Shown one piece after another: positions 28,608 to 39,867 of a DNA stretch of 64,000 bases. The notes under the pieces were generated by a model. It saw nothing but the letters and a program-made list of their open reading frames with translations, did not search any database and was not told the origin of the DNA. A program made the position numbers and the translations under genes. The DNA is taken from positions 20,410 to 84,409 of the forward strand of contig VGDT01000008.1 of the NCBI GenBank assembly GCA_016869595.1, in the 5' to 3' direction. This DNA is from Alphaproteobacteria bacterium (GTDB taxonomy: Bacteria > Pseudomonadota > Alphaproteobacteria > Rhizobiales > Beijerinckiaceae). The number at the start of each line of letters is the position of its first letter. Within the stretch, counting starts at the first letter, position 1.

Positions 28608-28765
28608 GGCCCTTTCGCGCGCGGCGGGAAATCGTGCAATAAATCCTGCGCCGCCGAGCCGAAGGCGGGGGCGTGCGCCACTTTCGCTACGCCACGTTTG
28701 AAAGCATCAAGAAGCCGCGCCGCGCCCGTTCGACAGCGGCGAGAGATCAAAGACAGGTTGCACAT

Positions 28766-29326
28766 ATGACGGAAACTTTTGACCTTGCGGATTTGAAGCG
28801 CCGCATGCAGGGCGCGATCGCGACGCTCAAACACGAATTTGGCGGGCTCCGCACCGGACGGGCGTCGACGAGCCTGCTCGATCCGGTTCATGTCGACGCT
28901 TATGGGCAGGTTTCGCCGCTCAATCAGGTGGCCACCGTCAGCGTGCCCGAGCCCCGCCTTATTTCAGTTCAGGTTTGGGACAAGGCGCTGGTCATCGCCG
29001 TTGACAAGGCGATCCGCGAAGCCAATCTCGGTCTTCAGCCGACGGTCGAAGGACAGATCCTGCGCATACGCATGCCGGAACTAAACGAGCAGCGGCGCAA
29101 GGAGCTGGTCAAAGTCGCGCATAAATACGCCGAGGAAGCGCGGGTCGCCGTGCGCCATGTGCGCCGCGACGGCCTCGACATTCTCAAGAAGTTGCTCAAG
29201 GATCACGCCATTCCCGAGGATGACGAAAAGCGCCACGAACAAGAGGTGCAGAAGGCGACTGACGAGATGGTGAAGGAGATCGACGCCGCGCTCGCCGCCA
29301 AGGAAAGGGAAATCATGCAGGTCTAG
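28766..29326 (+). CDS. frr: Ribosome recycling factor
   Basis: [53 protein letters not shown]. Confidence 0.97.
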   Translation: MTETFDLADLKRRMQGAIATLKHEFGGLRTGRASTSLLDPVHVDAYGQVSPLNQVATVSVPEPRLISVQVWDKALVIAVDKAIREANLGLQPTVEGQILRIRMPELNEQRRKELVKVAHKYAEEARVAVRHVRRDGLDILKKLLKDHAIPEDDEKRHEQEVQKATDEMVKEIDAALAAKEREIMQV

Positions 29327-29440
29327 AGAGCGGCTCGCGAAAAAGTGGAACCCGGTTTTTCGCCTAAAGCGCGCTCTAAACTTTTGGAATCGATCACGTC
29401 ATCTGTATTTGGGCGATTCCGCCCAAATACAGCGTGATCT
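29324..29440. repeat. ~117 bp intergenic repeat, copy 2
   Basis: TAGAGAGCGGCTCGCGAAAAAGTGGAACCCGGTTTTTCGCC...TGTATTTGGGCGATTCCGCCCAAATACAGCGTGATCT; matches 4834-4950. Confidence 0.9.
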
Positions 29441-29493
29441 AGGACGCTGCGGCGTCGCCAGCGGCAGGTCCGACGACCATTCGGAACCCGAGT

Positions 29494-30273
29494 ATGACGG
29501 AAAGCGACATTCTGGAGGAGGAGGCGAACGCGCGGAACGCGCGCGCGGCGCCGCGTCATGTCGCGCTGATCATGGACGGCAACGGCCGTTGGGCGGCCAA
29601 GCGCGGCCTGCCCCGGTTCGAAGGACATCGGCGGGGCGTCGAGGCGTTGCGGCGCGCGGTGCGGGCGTCGACCGAGCTCGGAATCGGATACCTCACGGTC
29701 TATTCCTTTTCCGCGGAAAACTGGACGCGCCCGCGCGAGGAGGTGGAAAGCCTTCTCACGCTGCTGCATCGATTCATCCGTAACGATCTTGCGGAGTTGC
29801 ACGCCAATAACGTTCGCGTTCGCGTCATCGGAGCGCGCGCCGATCTCGCGCCGGACATCTCAGATCTGCTGCGCGAGGCCGAGCAGGTGACGCAGGCGAA
29901 CACGGGGCTCACCCTCGTCGTCGCGTTCAACTATGGCGCACGGCAGGAGATTGCGGCGGCCGCGCGCGCGCTTGCCGAGCTGGTGGCGCAAGGCCGACTC
30001 TCGCCCGAAGAGATCGACGCCGACGCGATCGCGCGGCGGCTCGACACAGCGGACATTCCCGATCCAGACCTGATCATCCGCACGTCGGGCGAGCAGCGGC
30101 TGTCGAATTTTCTGCTGTGGCAGGCGGCTTATGCTGAATTCGTCTTCCTGCCGATTCTCTGGCCGGACTTCGACGAAGCCGCGCTTACCGCCGCGATCGC
30201 GGAATACGCGCATCGCGATCGCCGTTTTGGCGGACTTGAGGCTGCCGTGCGCAGCGCTAAGACCGCTTCATGA
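29494..30273 (+). CDS. uppS: Isoprenyl transferase (undecaprenyl diphosphate synthase)
   Basis: [52 protein letters not shown]. Confidence 0.97.
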   Translation: MTESDILEEEANARNARAAPRHVALIMDGNGRWAAKRGLPRFEGHRRGVEALRRAVRASTELGIGYLTVYSFSAENWTRPREEVESLLTLLHRFIRNDLAELHANNVRVRVIGARADLAPDISDLLREAEQVTQANTGLTLVVAFNYGARQEIAAAARALAELVAQGRLSPEEIDADAIARRLDTADIPDPDLIIRTSGEQRLSNFLLWQAAYAEFVFLPILWPDFDEAALTAAIAEYAHRDRRFGGLEAAVRSAKTAS

Positions 30274-31148
30274 CGGCAAATCCCAGGGAACAGATTGTCG
30301 GCAAAGCGGAACGTCCGCTGGGGCCTGCCGGAGGCTTCGGCGATCTTGGACCGCGCGTCGCCTCCGCAGCGGCGATGGTCATCGCGGCGCTTGGAACGCT
30401 CTATGTCGGCGGCGATATTTTCGCGCTTTTCTGGCTCGCCGCCGCCTTCGCCGTAAGCTGGGAGTGGCAAAATCTCATAGGCGGCGAAGGCCGCGCGGCT
30501 CGAATTGCTATTGGCGGCGCGGCGGTCGCCGCGGCCACGGCGTTCGGGCGCGCTTCAATGCCTGGCCCCGCCGCCCTCGCGATTGCGGTTCTCGCGCTGG
30601 CGGGCGCGGCCGTCGCGGGCGCCGAGCGGCGACTCTGGGCGGCCGCCGGCGTCGTCTACGCCAGCGCGCTCGCCTTCTCAGTATGCCTTTTGCGCGAATC
30701 CCCCGCTGTCGGCGCGCTCGCCATCGCATTTCTGTTCGCCGTGGTGTGGGGCACCGATATCTTTGCCTATTTCGGCGGCAGGCTGATCGGCGGACCCAAG
30801 CTTTGGCCGCGCGTATCGGCGGGAAAGACCTGGTCGGGCACGATCACCGGCGTCGTTTCTGGCGCATTGTTCGGCGTCGCCGCAGTCTATTTCGGCGGTG
30901 GTCCGCAACTTGCGAGTTGGCGTGTCTTCTTGGTGGGTCTCGCCGCCGCCGCCTTTTCCCAAGTCGGCGATCTTTTTGAATCTTCGGTCAAACGCCGCTT
31001 CGGCGTAAAGGATTCGAGCCGGCTCATTCCGGGCCATGGCGGCATGATGGATCGGCTCGACGGCTTCATCTTCGCCAGCGTCTTCGCGGCGATGGTAGGG
31101 CTGTTGCGCGGCGCGCCGTCGGTGGCCGCGGGTCTTTTCTTCTGGTAG
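30270..31148 (+). CDS. cdsA: Phosphatidate cytidylyltransferase
   Basis: [36 protein letters not shown] signature. Confidence 0.96.
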   Translation: MTANPREQIVGKAERPLGPAGGFGDLGPRVASAAAMVIAALGTLYVGGDIFALFWLAAAFAVSWEWQNLIGGEGRAARIAIGGAAVAAATAFGRASMPGPAALAIAVLALAGAAVAGAERRLWAAAGVVYASALAFSVCLLRESPAVGALAIAFLFAVVWGTDIFAYFGGRLIGGPKLWPRVSAGKTWSGTITGVVSGALFGVAAVYFGGGPQLASWRVFLVGLAAAAFSQVGDLFESSVKRRFGVKDSSRLIPGHGGMMDRLDGFIFASVFAAMVGLLRGAPSVAAGLFFW

Positions 31149-31158
31149 GGCGGAGCGG

Positions 31159-32403
31159 ATGGCATCAGGAAACGGACAGGTCCACGCTCACGCCCCGGCG
31201 CAATCGCGCGCGCCGCGTCGCATCGTTCTTTTGGGCGCGACGGGCTCGATTGGCCGTTCGACGGTCGATCTGCTCAAGCGCGATCCCGAAGGGTTTTCGG
31301 TTTCGGCAGTGGCCGGCGGACGCGACGTCGAAGCGCTCGCACGGGTCGCCCGCGCCGTGAAGGCCGAATTCGCGGCGATCCGCGACGAAAGCGCCTATGT
31401 GGCTCTCAAAGAGGCGCTTGCCGGGACCAACACCCAGGTCGCTGCGGGACGAGAGGCGGTCATCGAGGCGGCGCTGCGCGACGCCGACCTCGTCGTCTCC
31501 GCCATCGTCGGCGCGGCCGGCGTGGAGCCGACCTACGCCGCGCTCGCCGCGGGCCGCAACGTGGCGCTCGCCAACAAGGAATGCCTTGTTTGCGCCGGCG
31601 GGCCCTTCATGCGAATGGCGGCGGAGATGGGCGTGCGGCTGCTGCCGATGGACAGCGAACACAACGCCATCTTCCAGGCGCTTGGCGGCGAGGATCCGTC
31701 CCGCATCGAGCGCATGATCATTACGGCCTCTGGCGGCCCTTTCCGCACCTGGAGCAAGGAGCGCATCGCCGAGGCGAGCGTCGAAGAGGCGCTCAATCAT
31801 CCGAACTGGGCGATGGGACCGAAAATCACCGTCGATTCAGCGGGCATGATGAACAAGGGCCTCGAACTCATCGAGGCCCATCATCTCTTTGGCGTGCCTG
31901 CCGAAAAGCTCGAAGTCGTCGTTCATCCGCAATCGATTGTGCATGGCCTCGTCGGCTTTTCCGACGGCTCGGTCACGGCCGGGATGGCCGCGCCGGACAT
32001 GCGCACGCCGATCGCCCATTGTCTCGGTTATCCCGATCGGCTGACGACGCCGACGCCGCGCCTCGATCTGGCGAAAATCGCCACGCTGACGTTTGAAGCG
32101 CCTGATTTCGATCGTTTTCCGGCGCTGAGACTGGCGCTTGACGCTTTGCGCATGGGCGGCGGGTTGCCCACCGTACTCAACGCCGCCAACGAAATCGCCG
32201 TTGAAGCTTTCCTCGATCGGCGGATTTCCTTCGACGGGATTTCTCGCCACGTAGCCGAGGCTTGCGAGGCCGCCCTGCGCGACGGAAGCGCAAATGCGCC
32301 CGAAAGCGTTGAGGACGCCCTCGCCGTGGACCATATTGTCAGAGAACGATCACGATTGGCCTTGGCTGGGCGCGTCGCCTCGGGCATGCTGACGTTTCAG
32401 TGA
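31159..32403 (+). CDS. dxr: 1-deoxy-D-xylulose 5-phosphate reductoisomerase
   Basis: VLLGATGSIGRSTVDLL, LANKECLVCAG, LLPMDSEHNAIFQAL. Confidence 0.97.
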   Translation: MASGNGQVHAHAPAQSRAPRRIVLLGATGSIGRSTVDLLKRDPEGFSVSAVAGGRDVEALARVARAVKAEFAAIRDESAYVALKEALAGTNTQVAAGREAVIEAALRDADLVVSAIVGAAGVEPTYAALAAGRNVALANKECLVCAGGPFMRMAAEMGVRLLPMDSEHNAIFQALGGEDPSRIERMIITASGGPFRTWSKERIAEASVEEALNHPNWAMGPKITVDSAGMMNKGLELIEAHHLFGVPAEKLEVVVHPQSIVHGLVGFSDGSVTAGMAAPDMRTPIAHCLGYPDRLTTPTPRLDLAKIATLTFEAPDFDRFPALRLALDALRMGGGLPTVLNAANEIAVEAFLDRRISFDGISRHVAEACEAALRDGSANAPESVEDALAVDHIVRERSRLALAGRVASGMLTFQ

Positions 32404-32456
32404 ACATGGCGTGCGCCCCCTAGGGCTGGCGCAAGTGAGACCCGCGAGACAGCGCT

Positions 32457-33611
32457 TTGCTAGACCTCCTGACGACCTTCGCCTTTTACCTCATCCCCTT
32501 CGTCCTGGTCCTGACGCTGGTGGTGTTTGTGCACGAATTCGGGCACTTCATCGTCGGCCGCTGGTGCGGCGTGAAAGTGGACGCTTTCTCGATCGGCTTC
32601 GGTCCTGAACTCTGGTCCCGGGTGGATCGCCTCGGCACGCGCTGGCGCATCGCCGGCATCCCGCTTGGCGGCTATGTCACTTTCCATGGTGACGCCAACG
32701 CGGCGAGCGCGCCGGACCCCGCCGCCGTGCGCGCGATGCCGGAGGCCGAGCGCAAGGTCACCTTCGCCGCCCAGTCGGTTTGGAAGCGCGCCGCCATCGT
32801 ATTCGCAGGGCCTTTCGCGAATTTCGTCCTGGCGATCGCGATTTTCGCAATTCTTTTCGGCGTCTACGGGCGCACCATCTACGCGCCGCGCGTTGGCTCG
32901 CTGACGCCCGCCGGCGCCGGCGCCGCGGCCGGCTTCATGGCTGGGGACCTGGTGCTCACCGTGGACGGCGAGCCGATCGATTCCTTCTCGAAGCTGCAGG
33001 AAATCGTTTCAGGCTCGGCGGATAAGAAGCTCGTCTTCGTGATTCAACGCGGCGATCAGGAACTGACGATTCCCGCCGTCCCCGCTTTGCGGGAAGTCGA
33101 AAGCGCGATCGGCAAGGTCCGTATCGGGATGCTGGGCATTCAGGCGTCGAAGGCCGCCGCCGACATTCGCCAGGAACGCTACGGACCCGCCGACGCGGTG
33201 GCGATGGGCGTGCAGGAAACCTGGACGGTCGTGCGCCGCACGGGTTCTTACATCGGCGGACTCGTCACGGGGCGGGAAAGCGCCGATCAACTCTCGGGAC
33301 CGATCGGCATCGCGCAAGTCTCTGGACAGATGGCTCAGGCGGCTTCCAAGGTCGGCATGGCGCCTCTGCTGAGCCTCATCGCGATTCTCTCCGTGTCGAT
33401 CGGCCTGCTCAATCTTATGCCGGTGCCGCTGCTTGACGGCGGCCATTTGCTGTTCTTCGCGATTGAAGCGGCGCGCGGCCGAGCGCTTAACGAGCGCGCG
33501 CAGGAAGTCGCATTCCGAGTGGGCCTCGCCATGGTGGGCGCGCTGATGATTTTCTCGACTTACAACGACATCGCGCGGCTCATTCACAAGCTCGCCGGCT
33601 CCGGCTCCTAA
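32457..33611 (+). CDS. rseP: RIP site-2 metalloprotease
   Basis: VVFVHEFGHFIVGR zinc motif, PDZ region, NLMPVPLLDGGHL; TTG start. Confidence 0.95.
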   Translation: MLDLLTTFAFYLIPFVLVLTLVVFVHEFGHFIVGRWCGVKVDAFSIGFGPELWSRVDRLGTRWRIAGIPLGGYVTFHGDANAASAPDPAAVRAMPEAERKVTFAAQSVWKRAAIVFAGPFANFVLAIAIFAILFGVYGRTIYAPRVGSLTPAGAGAAAGFMAGDLVLTVDGEPIDSFSKLQEIVSGSADKKLVFVIQRGDQELTIPAVPALREVESAIGKVRIGMLGIQASKAAADIRQERYGPADAVAMGVQETWTVVRRTGSYIGGLVTGRESADQLSGPIGIAQVSGQMAQAASKVGMAPLLSLIAILSVSIGLLNLMPVPLLDGGHLLFFAIEAARGRALNERAQEVAFRVGLAMVGALMIFSTYNDIARLIHKLAGSGS

Positions 33612-33919
33612 TCGCAGCAGCTGCCGCTGACGCGGCGCACACACGCCGCCACGGAAGGGCGCGGCTCCCGACTCAATTTGGACATGTTCTCAGCTGCACG
33701 CCACGTCTTAACCATGCGCTGACCATGAATCGTGGCTTTAACGTCACGCCTTAGACAAATCGCGGAAACCACATTTATTCTGCATTTGCAGGGTTGGTTA
33801 AACCCTGTAGAAGGAATCGCATAACGCTGGCGATGCTCGCGCGTCGCCAGCGGTTTTACGATGAAGTTTGCGCCGCGGTAGGGCGGCGACATTCCGACGA
33901 GGACGAGGACCTGCTTTAC

Positions 33920-36229
33920 ATGCGCTCAATCGGCGGCATTTGGAAATCTTCGTTCTTTTTTGCGGTTCTCGCCGCCATGCTGGTCCTAAGCGTTCCGGCA
34001 TTCGCCGCGCCCGATATCAATCGCGTCGCGTTCGAGGGCAACAGCAAGGTCAAGACGGACATCCTGCAGGAGCAGGTGCGCTCGCGCGCTCACGCCGCCT
34101 TCAATCCGCAGGTCGCTGATTCTGACGTCGCGCGGTTGATGGAAGTTTATCGCCGGTCTGGCCGCGCCGCCGCGAAGATAAGCTACCGCACCGTGGAGCT
34201 GCCGAACGGACGAGTCGACCTCGTCTTCACGATCGTCGAAGGCGATAAAACCGGCGTCAAGGAAATCCGATTCGTCGGCAATGAAGTTTATTCCACGCGT
34301 CGTCTCGTCGGCATGATGGAGACGACGGAGATGAACTTCCTGTCGTTCATCAAGACGAGCGACGTTTACGATCCGGACCGCATCGCCGCGGACCTCGAAC
34401 TGATTCGCCGCTTCTATCTCAAGAACGGCTACGCCGATTTCCGCGTCATCAGCTCTGACGCGCTGTTTGATCCGTCGGTCGGCGGTTACGTCATCACCAT
34501 CGTCGTGCACGAAGGACCGCAATATCGCGTGTCCGCCGTCAGCGTTGAATCTCATCTGCCGGACGTGGACGGGGCCGCGTTGAGCGATTACCTGCGCATT
34601 GGACCGGGCGACGTCTACAACGGCGACGCGGTGGAGAAAACGGTCGAGGCGCTGACGCGCGAGATCGCCCGGAAAGGATACGCCTTCACCCAGGCGCGCC
34701 CGCGCGGCGAGCGCAATCCTGCGGATCAGACGGTGGCGATCCAATTCCTCCTTGAGGAAGGCCCGCGCGTCTACATTGAGCGGATCAACATCCGCGGGAA
34801 CACGCGCACGCGCGACTACGTCATCCGCCGTGAATTCGATATTGGCGAGGGCGACGCCTATAATCGCGTGCTCATCGATCGGGCTGAGCGTCGATTGAAC
34901 GGCCTCGGCTACTTCAAGAAGGTGAAGATCACGAATGAGCCGGGCTCCGCGCCTGACCGCGTGATTCTGAACGTCGATGTTGAAGATCAGCCGACGGGCA
35001 ACTTCGGCATCTCGGGCGGCTATTCGACGAACCAGGGCTTCATCGCCGAAGTGTCGGTGTCGGAAAGCAACTTCATGGGCCGCGGCCAAGCGGTTCGCGT
35101 TTCGGTGCAGGAAGGCCAGATCGCTCGCGGCGTCACGTTCAGCTTCACCGAGCCCTATTTCCTCGACCAGCGCATCGCCGCCGGATTCGACGTCTTCGCG
35201 CGCCGTCAGGACGCCTATAGCTACTCGATCTACAGCTCGACCTCGGTCGGCGGCACGGTGCGCTTCGGCATTCCGATCACCGAGGAGCTCTCGTTCTCGC
35301 CGCACTATTCGATCTACCAGACGACAATCTCTGTTCCGAACGACTCGAAGCGTCCTTACAACGACTGTTTGATACCGGTGCCTGGGTACACGCCGGGATT
35401 CAGCCCGTTTTTCCCGACGCCGAGCCTCTTCATCAACTGTCAGTCGAACGGCGAAGCCTCGCTCGCGATCAAGACTTCGCAAGGCACGCTGTTGACCTCG
35501 CTTATCGGCTACCAGCTGAATTACAACTCGATCGACAACTTCAAGAATCCGCATAACGGCTGGCTGGCGACGTTCGGCCAGGACGCGGCGGGCCTTGGCG
35601 GCGGCGCGCATTATCTGCGCACGACCGGCGACATCCGCTACTTCCGCGAGGTTCCCTATCTCGACGACGTCGTCGGCATCGCTCGTCTGCAGGGCGGCGA
35701 TCTGTCGACCTTCGGCGGCTACAAGGCCCGCATCCAGGACAATTTCAATCTCGGACCGAGCCTGGTGCGCGGCTTCGCGCCGGGCGGCATTGGCCCGCGC
35801 GACTCGAACATCCTGACAAGCTTGACCAACAACCGCGGCAATTCTCTTGGCGGCTCCAACTATGTCGGCGGGTCGCTCGAAGTCCAATTCCCGATCTGGG
35901 GCCTGCCGAAGGATCTCGGATTGCGAGGCGCGCTCTTCGCCGACGCTGGCTCGCTGTGGAATTTCCGCGGACGGACGAATTTCGCCAACAATCTTCCGAC
36001 AATTCCTGGCGTGACCTGCATCGGCGCCTATACGCCTCAGGCGGCCTTCGGCCAGGGCAACTGCGTTGTGCCGATCGCGAACAGGTTCGCGCTGCGCTCG
36101 TCAGTCGGCGCTTCGGTTCTATGGAATTCGCCCATGGGACCGATTCGCTTCGACTATGCGGTCGTGACCTCGAAGGTCTATGGCGACATCACACAGGCCT
36201 TCCGCTTTAGCGGCGGCACTAACTTCTGA
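33920..36229 (+). CDS. bamA: Outer membrane protein assembly factor
   Basis: POTRA repeats, C-terminal beta-barrel ending in F; start taken at MRSIGGIWKSS with signal peptide. Confidence 0.95.
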   Translation: MRSIGGIWKSSFFFAVLAAMLVLSVPAFAAPDINRVAFEGNSKVKTDILQEQVRSRAHAAFNPQVADSDVARLMEVYRRSGRAAAKISYRTVELPNGRVDLVFTIVEGDKTGVKEIRFVGNEVYSTRRLVGMMETTEMNFLSFIKTSDVYDPDRIAADLELIRRFYLKNGYADFRVISSDALFDPSVGGYVITIVVHEGPQYRVSAVSVESHLPDVDGAALSDYLRIGPGDVYNGDAVEKTVEALTREIARKGYAFTQARPRGERNPADQTVAIQFLLEEGPRVYIERINIRGNTRTRDYVIRREFDIGEGDAYNRVLIDRAERRLNGLGYFKKVKITNEPGSAPDRVILNVDVEDQPTGNFGISGGYSTNQGFIAEVSVSESNFMGRGQAVRVSVQEGQIARGVTFSFTEPYFLDQRIAAGFDVFARRQDAYSYSIYSSTSVGGTVRFGIPITEELSFSPHYSIYQTTISVPNDSKRPYNDCLIPVPGYTPGFSPFFPTPSLFINCQSNGEASLAIKTSQGTLLTSLIGYQLNYNSIDNFKNPHNGWLATFGQDAAGLGGGAHYLRTTGDIRYFREVPYLDDVVGIARLQGGDLSTFGGYKARIQDNFNLGPSLVRGFAPGGIGPRDSNILTSLTNNRGNSLGGSNYVGGSLEVQFPIWGLPKDLGLRGALFADAGSLWNFRGRTNFANNLPTIPGVTCIGAYTPQAAFGQGNCVVPIANRFALRSSVGASVLWNSPMGPIRFDYAVVTSKVYGDITQAFRFSGGTNF

Positions 36230-36311
36230 TGGGTGAACAGGATCGCCGGGCGAGCTGCGCCCGGCGGACGGTTGAACGCTCGGCTGGCGTCATCGCTCAA
36301 GGCGTCGGATA

Positions 36312-37370
36312 GTGAGCGCGGCGGCTTTCTTTCCTTTGGCGCATCCCGCCAGCTTGAGTGAGATCGCCGAGATCGCGCGCGCCGAAATTCGCGAACGCGA
36401 ATCCGTGTTGGGCGAGCCTGCTCCGCCCGTCATCATCGGCGTCGCGCCGCTCGATTGGAGCAGGCCGGGCGATCTTTGCTTTTACGACAATCCGCGCTAT
36501 CGCAACGCGCTATCGGAATGCCGCGCGACCGCATGTTTCCTGCGCGAGCGGCATCTTGCGCTGCTTCCTAAGTCCGTCGTTGCGCTCGTCGTCGACGATC
36601 CGCAACGCGCCATGACGCTGGCGACGGCGCATCTCTTTCCTGAGGCGCTGCGACCCGAGTCCCTGTTTCAGTCCAGCGGCGTTTCTCCAGGAGCCGCCGT
36701 GCATCCTGAGGCGCGACTCGAACCTGGCGTCGTTGTCGATCCGGGCGCCGTGATCGGGCCAGGCGCAGAGATCGGCGCGGGAACGATCATCGGACCTCAG
36801 GCGATGATCGGCCCCTATGTGCGCATCGGGCGCGACTGTTCGATCGGCGCGCATGCGAGCCTCACTCATGCGCTGATCGGCGATCGTGTCGTGATCCATC
36901 CAGGCGCGCGGCTGGGGCAGGACGGCTTCGGTTTTGCGCCGACGCGGCAAGGCTATCTCAAAACGCCGCAGATCGGTCGCGTCATCGTGCAGGACGACGT
37001 CGAGATCGGCGCCAATACGACGATCGACCGCGGCGCCTCGCGCGATACGATCATCGGCGAGGGAACCAAGATCGACAATCTCGTGCAGATCGGCCACAAC
37101 GTGGTGATCGGCCGGTTTTGCGCGATCGTCGCTCAGTCCGGCGTCGCCGGTTCTTGCGAAATTGGCGATTTCGTCCAGCTCGGCGGACAGTCCGCTGTCG
37201 CGGGCCACATCACAATCGGAGAAGGCGCCGCGGTCGCGGCCAAATCCGGGGTGATGCGCGACGTGCCGGCCGGAGAGCGGGTCGGCGGCGCCCCCGCGCG
37301 AGCCCTGCGACGGTTTCTGCGCGGCGCGGCGCTGCTTGACCGACTCGCGCGAAAAGACAAGCCGACGTAA
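36312..37370 (+). CDS. lpxD: UDP-3-O-(3-hydroxymyristoyl)glucosamine N-acyltransferase
   Basis: Hexapeptide repeats; [38 protein letters not shown]. Confidence 0.96.
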   Translation: MSAAAFFPLAHPASLSEIAEIARAEIRERESVLGEPAPPVIIGVAPLDWSRPGDLCFYDNPRYRNALSECRATACFLRERHLALLPKSVVALVVDDPQRAMTLATAHLFPEALRPESLFQSSGVSPGAAVHPEARLEPGVVVDPGAVIGPGAEIGAGTIIGPQAMIGPYVRIGRDCSIGAHASLTHALIGDRVVIHPGARLGQDGFGFAPTRQGYLKTPQIGRVIVQDDVEIGANTTIDRGASRDTIIGEGTKIDNLVQIGHNVVIGRFCAIVAQSGVAGSCEIGDFVQLGGQSAVAGHITIGEGAAVAAKSGVMRDVPAGERVGGAPARALRRFLRGAALLDRLARKDKPT

Positions 37371-37423
37371 GACAATCGAAGAAAACAAGCATGGCGATCG
37401 CCATGCTTCAGAAGGAGGAAACA

Positions 37424-37888
37424 ATGGTCGAGGCCGCGGCCGGCGCGACTCTCGAGAGCGCCGACATTTTGCAGATCATGCGGTGTCTGCCGCACCGCTA
37501 TCCGTTCTTGCTGATCGATCGTATCATCGACATCCGCGGCGACGAATCGTGCATCGGCGTAAAAAACGTCACGATCAACGAACCGCAATTCCAGGGGCAT
37601 TTTCCCGAGCGGCCGGTGATGCCAGGCGTGCTGCTGATCGAAGCAATGGCGCAGACGGCGGGCGTCATCGCGGCGCGCGCGCAAGGCGAAGTCGATCGTC
37701 CGCGGCTCGTCTATTTCGCGACGATTGACAGCGCGAAGTTTCGCAAGCCGGTCACGCCCGGCGACCGCGTCGAATTCCACATGACGAAGACCGCGCAGAA
37801 GCGAAACATCTGGTGGTATTCAGGGCGCGCCCTCGTCGACGGAACCCTCGTCTGCGAGGCGCAAATCAGCGCCATGATGAGCTTGTGA
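37424..37888 (+). CDS. fabZ: 3-hydroxyacyl-ACP dehydratase
   Basis: [34 protein letters not shown]; start at ATG after AAGGAGGA. Confidence 0.96.
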   Translation: MVEAAAGATLESADILQIMRCLPHRYPFLLIDRIIDIRGDESCIGVKNVTINEPQFQGHFPERPVMPGVLLIEAMAQTAGVIAARAQGEVDRPRLVYFATIDSAKFRKPVTPGDRVEFHMTKTAQKRNIWWYSGRALVDGTLVCEAQISAMMSL

Positions 37889-37910
37889 CGTCGCTGCGGC
37901 GAATGCGACA

Positions 37911-38702
37911 ATGAACCCTTCGGTTCATCCGTCCTCTGTCGTCGAAGAAGGCGCGCGGCTCGGCGCCGACGTGACCGTCGGTCCCTTCTGCCATATCGGC
38001 GCCGGCGTTGAGATCGGCGACGGCTCGACTCTCCGCTCCCACGTCGTCGTTGGCGGTCGGACGCGCATCGGCCCCCGCGCTCGAATCTTCCCCTTCGCCG
38101 CGATCGGGCTGCCGTCGCAGGACATCAAGGCGGCGCTGGCGGACGGCGAGCTGACGATAGGCGAAGACTGCGTCATTCGCGAAGGCGTAACCATCAACGC
38201 CGGCGTGGGCGAGGGCACGCGCGTCGGCGCGCGTTGCGTATTTCTCGCTTCCTCGCATGTCGCGCATGACTGCCGGCTTGGCGATGACGTGATATTATCC
38301 AACCAGGTTCTGCTTGGCGGCCATGTCGAGATCGGCGATTGCGCAATGATTGGCGGCGCGACGGCGATACATCAGAATGTGCGCATCGGCGCGCATGCCT
38401 TTGTCGGCGGCCTCGCAGGCGTCGAAGGCGACGTCATTCCTTTCGCGATCGCTTCGGGAAACCGGGCGCATCTTTTCGGCCTCAATGTCGTCGGCCTACA
38501 GCGGCGCGGCTTTGCGACGGCGCGCATCGAGCGGCTGCGTCGCGCCTACCGTTTGCTCTTTGCGCGAGAAGATGCGCGCGTGCTCAGCGAACGCATTGAA
38601 ATCTTATCGCGAGATTTTGCTGGCGATGCGGATGTCGCGGCGATGCTCGATTTTCTGCGCGCGCCTTCGACGCGCCCGCTGTGCGCGCCTCGGGCGCGCT
38701 GA
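37911..38702 (+). CDS. lpxA: UDP-N-acetylglucosamine acyltransferase
   Basis: HPSSVVEEGARLGADVTVGPFCHIG, ASGNRAHLFGLNVVGLQRRGF. Confidence 0.96.
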   Translation: MNPSVHPSSVVEEGARLGADVTVGPFCHIGAGVEIGDGSTLRSHVVVGGRTRIGPRARIFPFAAIGLPSQDIKAALADGELTIGEDCVIREGVTINAGVGEGTRVGARCVFLASSHVAHDCRLGDDVILSNQVLLGGHVEIGDCAMIGGATAIHQNVRIGAHAFVGGLAGVEGDVIPFAIASGNRAHLFGLNVVGLQRRGFATARIERLRRAYRLLFAREDARVLSERIEILSRDFAGDADVAAMLDFLRAPSTRPLCAPRAR

Positions 38703-38708
38703 AGCCCT

Positions 38709-39851
38709 ATGAAAGCGCCACGCATCTTTCTTGTCGCGGGCGAAGCCTCGGGCGATCAGCTTGGCGCAGCCTTGATGCGCGCTTTACGCGCCGCGTGTCC
38801 GGAGGTCGTGTTCGCTGGCGTCGGCGGCGAGGCGATGGTGAACGAGGGCCTCGCTTCGCTCTTTCCGCTTGCGGATATCGCGGTGATGGGCCTCATTCCG
38901 GTTCTGGCGCGGCTGCCGCGGCTCATGAGACGTATCGATGAGACGGCGCGCGCGGTCGCTGATTGGGCGCCTGACTGTCTTGTCATCATTGACGCGCCAG
39001 ATTTCACCCATCGCGTCGCGCGCCGCGTACGCGCCGCCCGACCGGATCTGCCCATCATCGACTATGTCAGCCCAACGGTCTGGGCGTGGCGGCCGGGTCG
39101 AGCGCGCGCGATGCGGGATTATGTCGATTGCGTGTTGGCGTTGCTGCCATTCGAACCGCTCGCGCATGCGCGACTTGGAGGACCGAGATGCGTCTATGTC
39201 GGCCATCCGCTCGTCGAACGGCTCAATGAGTTGACTGCGCATGCTCCTGACCGAGATGGCGCTCGATCGCTGCTCGTTCTGCCGGGGTCGCGCCTTGCCG
39301 AGGTGCGACGCATGACGCCAATCTATGGCGAGACGCTGGCGCTTCTTCTGCGCGAACGCGCCGATTTCGACGTCGTCATCCCTGTCGCGCCGAATATGGA
39401 GCAGGCGTTGCGCCACGAATTGCGCGGCTGGCCGGTGACGCCGCGTCTTATCGGCCAGTCTGAAAAATTCGCCGCCTTCCGCAAGGCGCGCGCCGCGCTC
39501 GTCACGTCAGGCGCGGCGACGCTGGAATTGGCCCTCGCCGAAGTTCCGATGGCGGTCGCCTATAAGGTCTCGCGCGCTGAATCATTATTGCGCTTTCTCA
39601 TCAAGGTCGATTCGATCGTGCTTCCCAATCTCATCATCGGCGAAAAAATCGTGCCGGAATTTCTGCAGGAGGCGGCGACCCCGCGCGCGCTTGCCCAGGC
39701 CTTGCGGCCGCTGTTGCAGGATAGCGCCGCGCGCGAGGCGCAACTCGCGGCCTTCGAACGCGTCCGCGCGCGCTTGCTGGAGGCCGGCCGAACGCCGAGC
39801 GCCCGGGCCGCTGAGATCGTCCTGGAATATGCGTCGCGTGGCCGTCCCTGA
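38709..39851 (+). CDS. lpxB: Lipid-A-disaccharide synthase
   Basis: LVAGEASGDQLGA, YVSPTVWAWRPGRA, YVGHPLVE, LVTSGAATLELAL. Confidence 0.96.
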   Translation: MKAPRIFLVAGEASGDQLGAALMRALRAACPEVVFAGVGGEAMVNEGLASLFPLADIAVMGLIPVLARLPRLMRRIDETARAVADWAPDCLVIIDAPDFTHRVARRVRAARPDLPIIDYVSPTVWAWRPGRARAMRDYVDCVLALLPFEPLAHARLGGPRCVYVGHPLVERLNELTAHAPDRDGARSLLVLPGSRLAEVRRMTPIYGETLALLLRERADFDVVIPVAPNMEQALRHELRGWPVTPRLIGQSEKFAAFRKARAALVTSGAATLELALAEVPMAVAYKVSRAESLLRFLIKVDSIVLPNLIIGEKIVPEFLQEAATPRALAQALRPLLQDSAAREAQLAAFERVRARLLEAGRTPSARAAEIVLEYASRGRP

Positions 39852-39867
39852 AGACCGCGGCGTCGGA

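Noticed and set aside
33986-35887. 633-aa minus-strand ORF antisense to bamA
   Set aside because: No recognisable domain; composition is that of a mirror frame of BamA; the plus-strand BamA is unambiguous.
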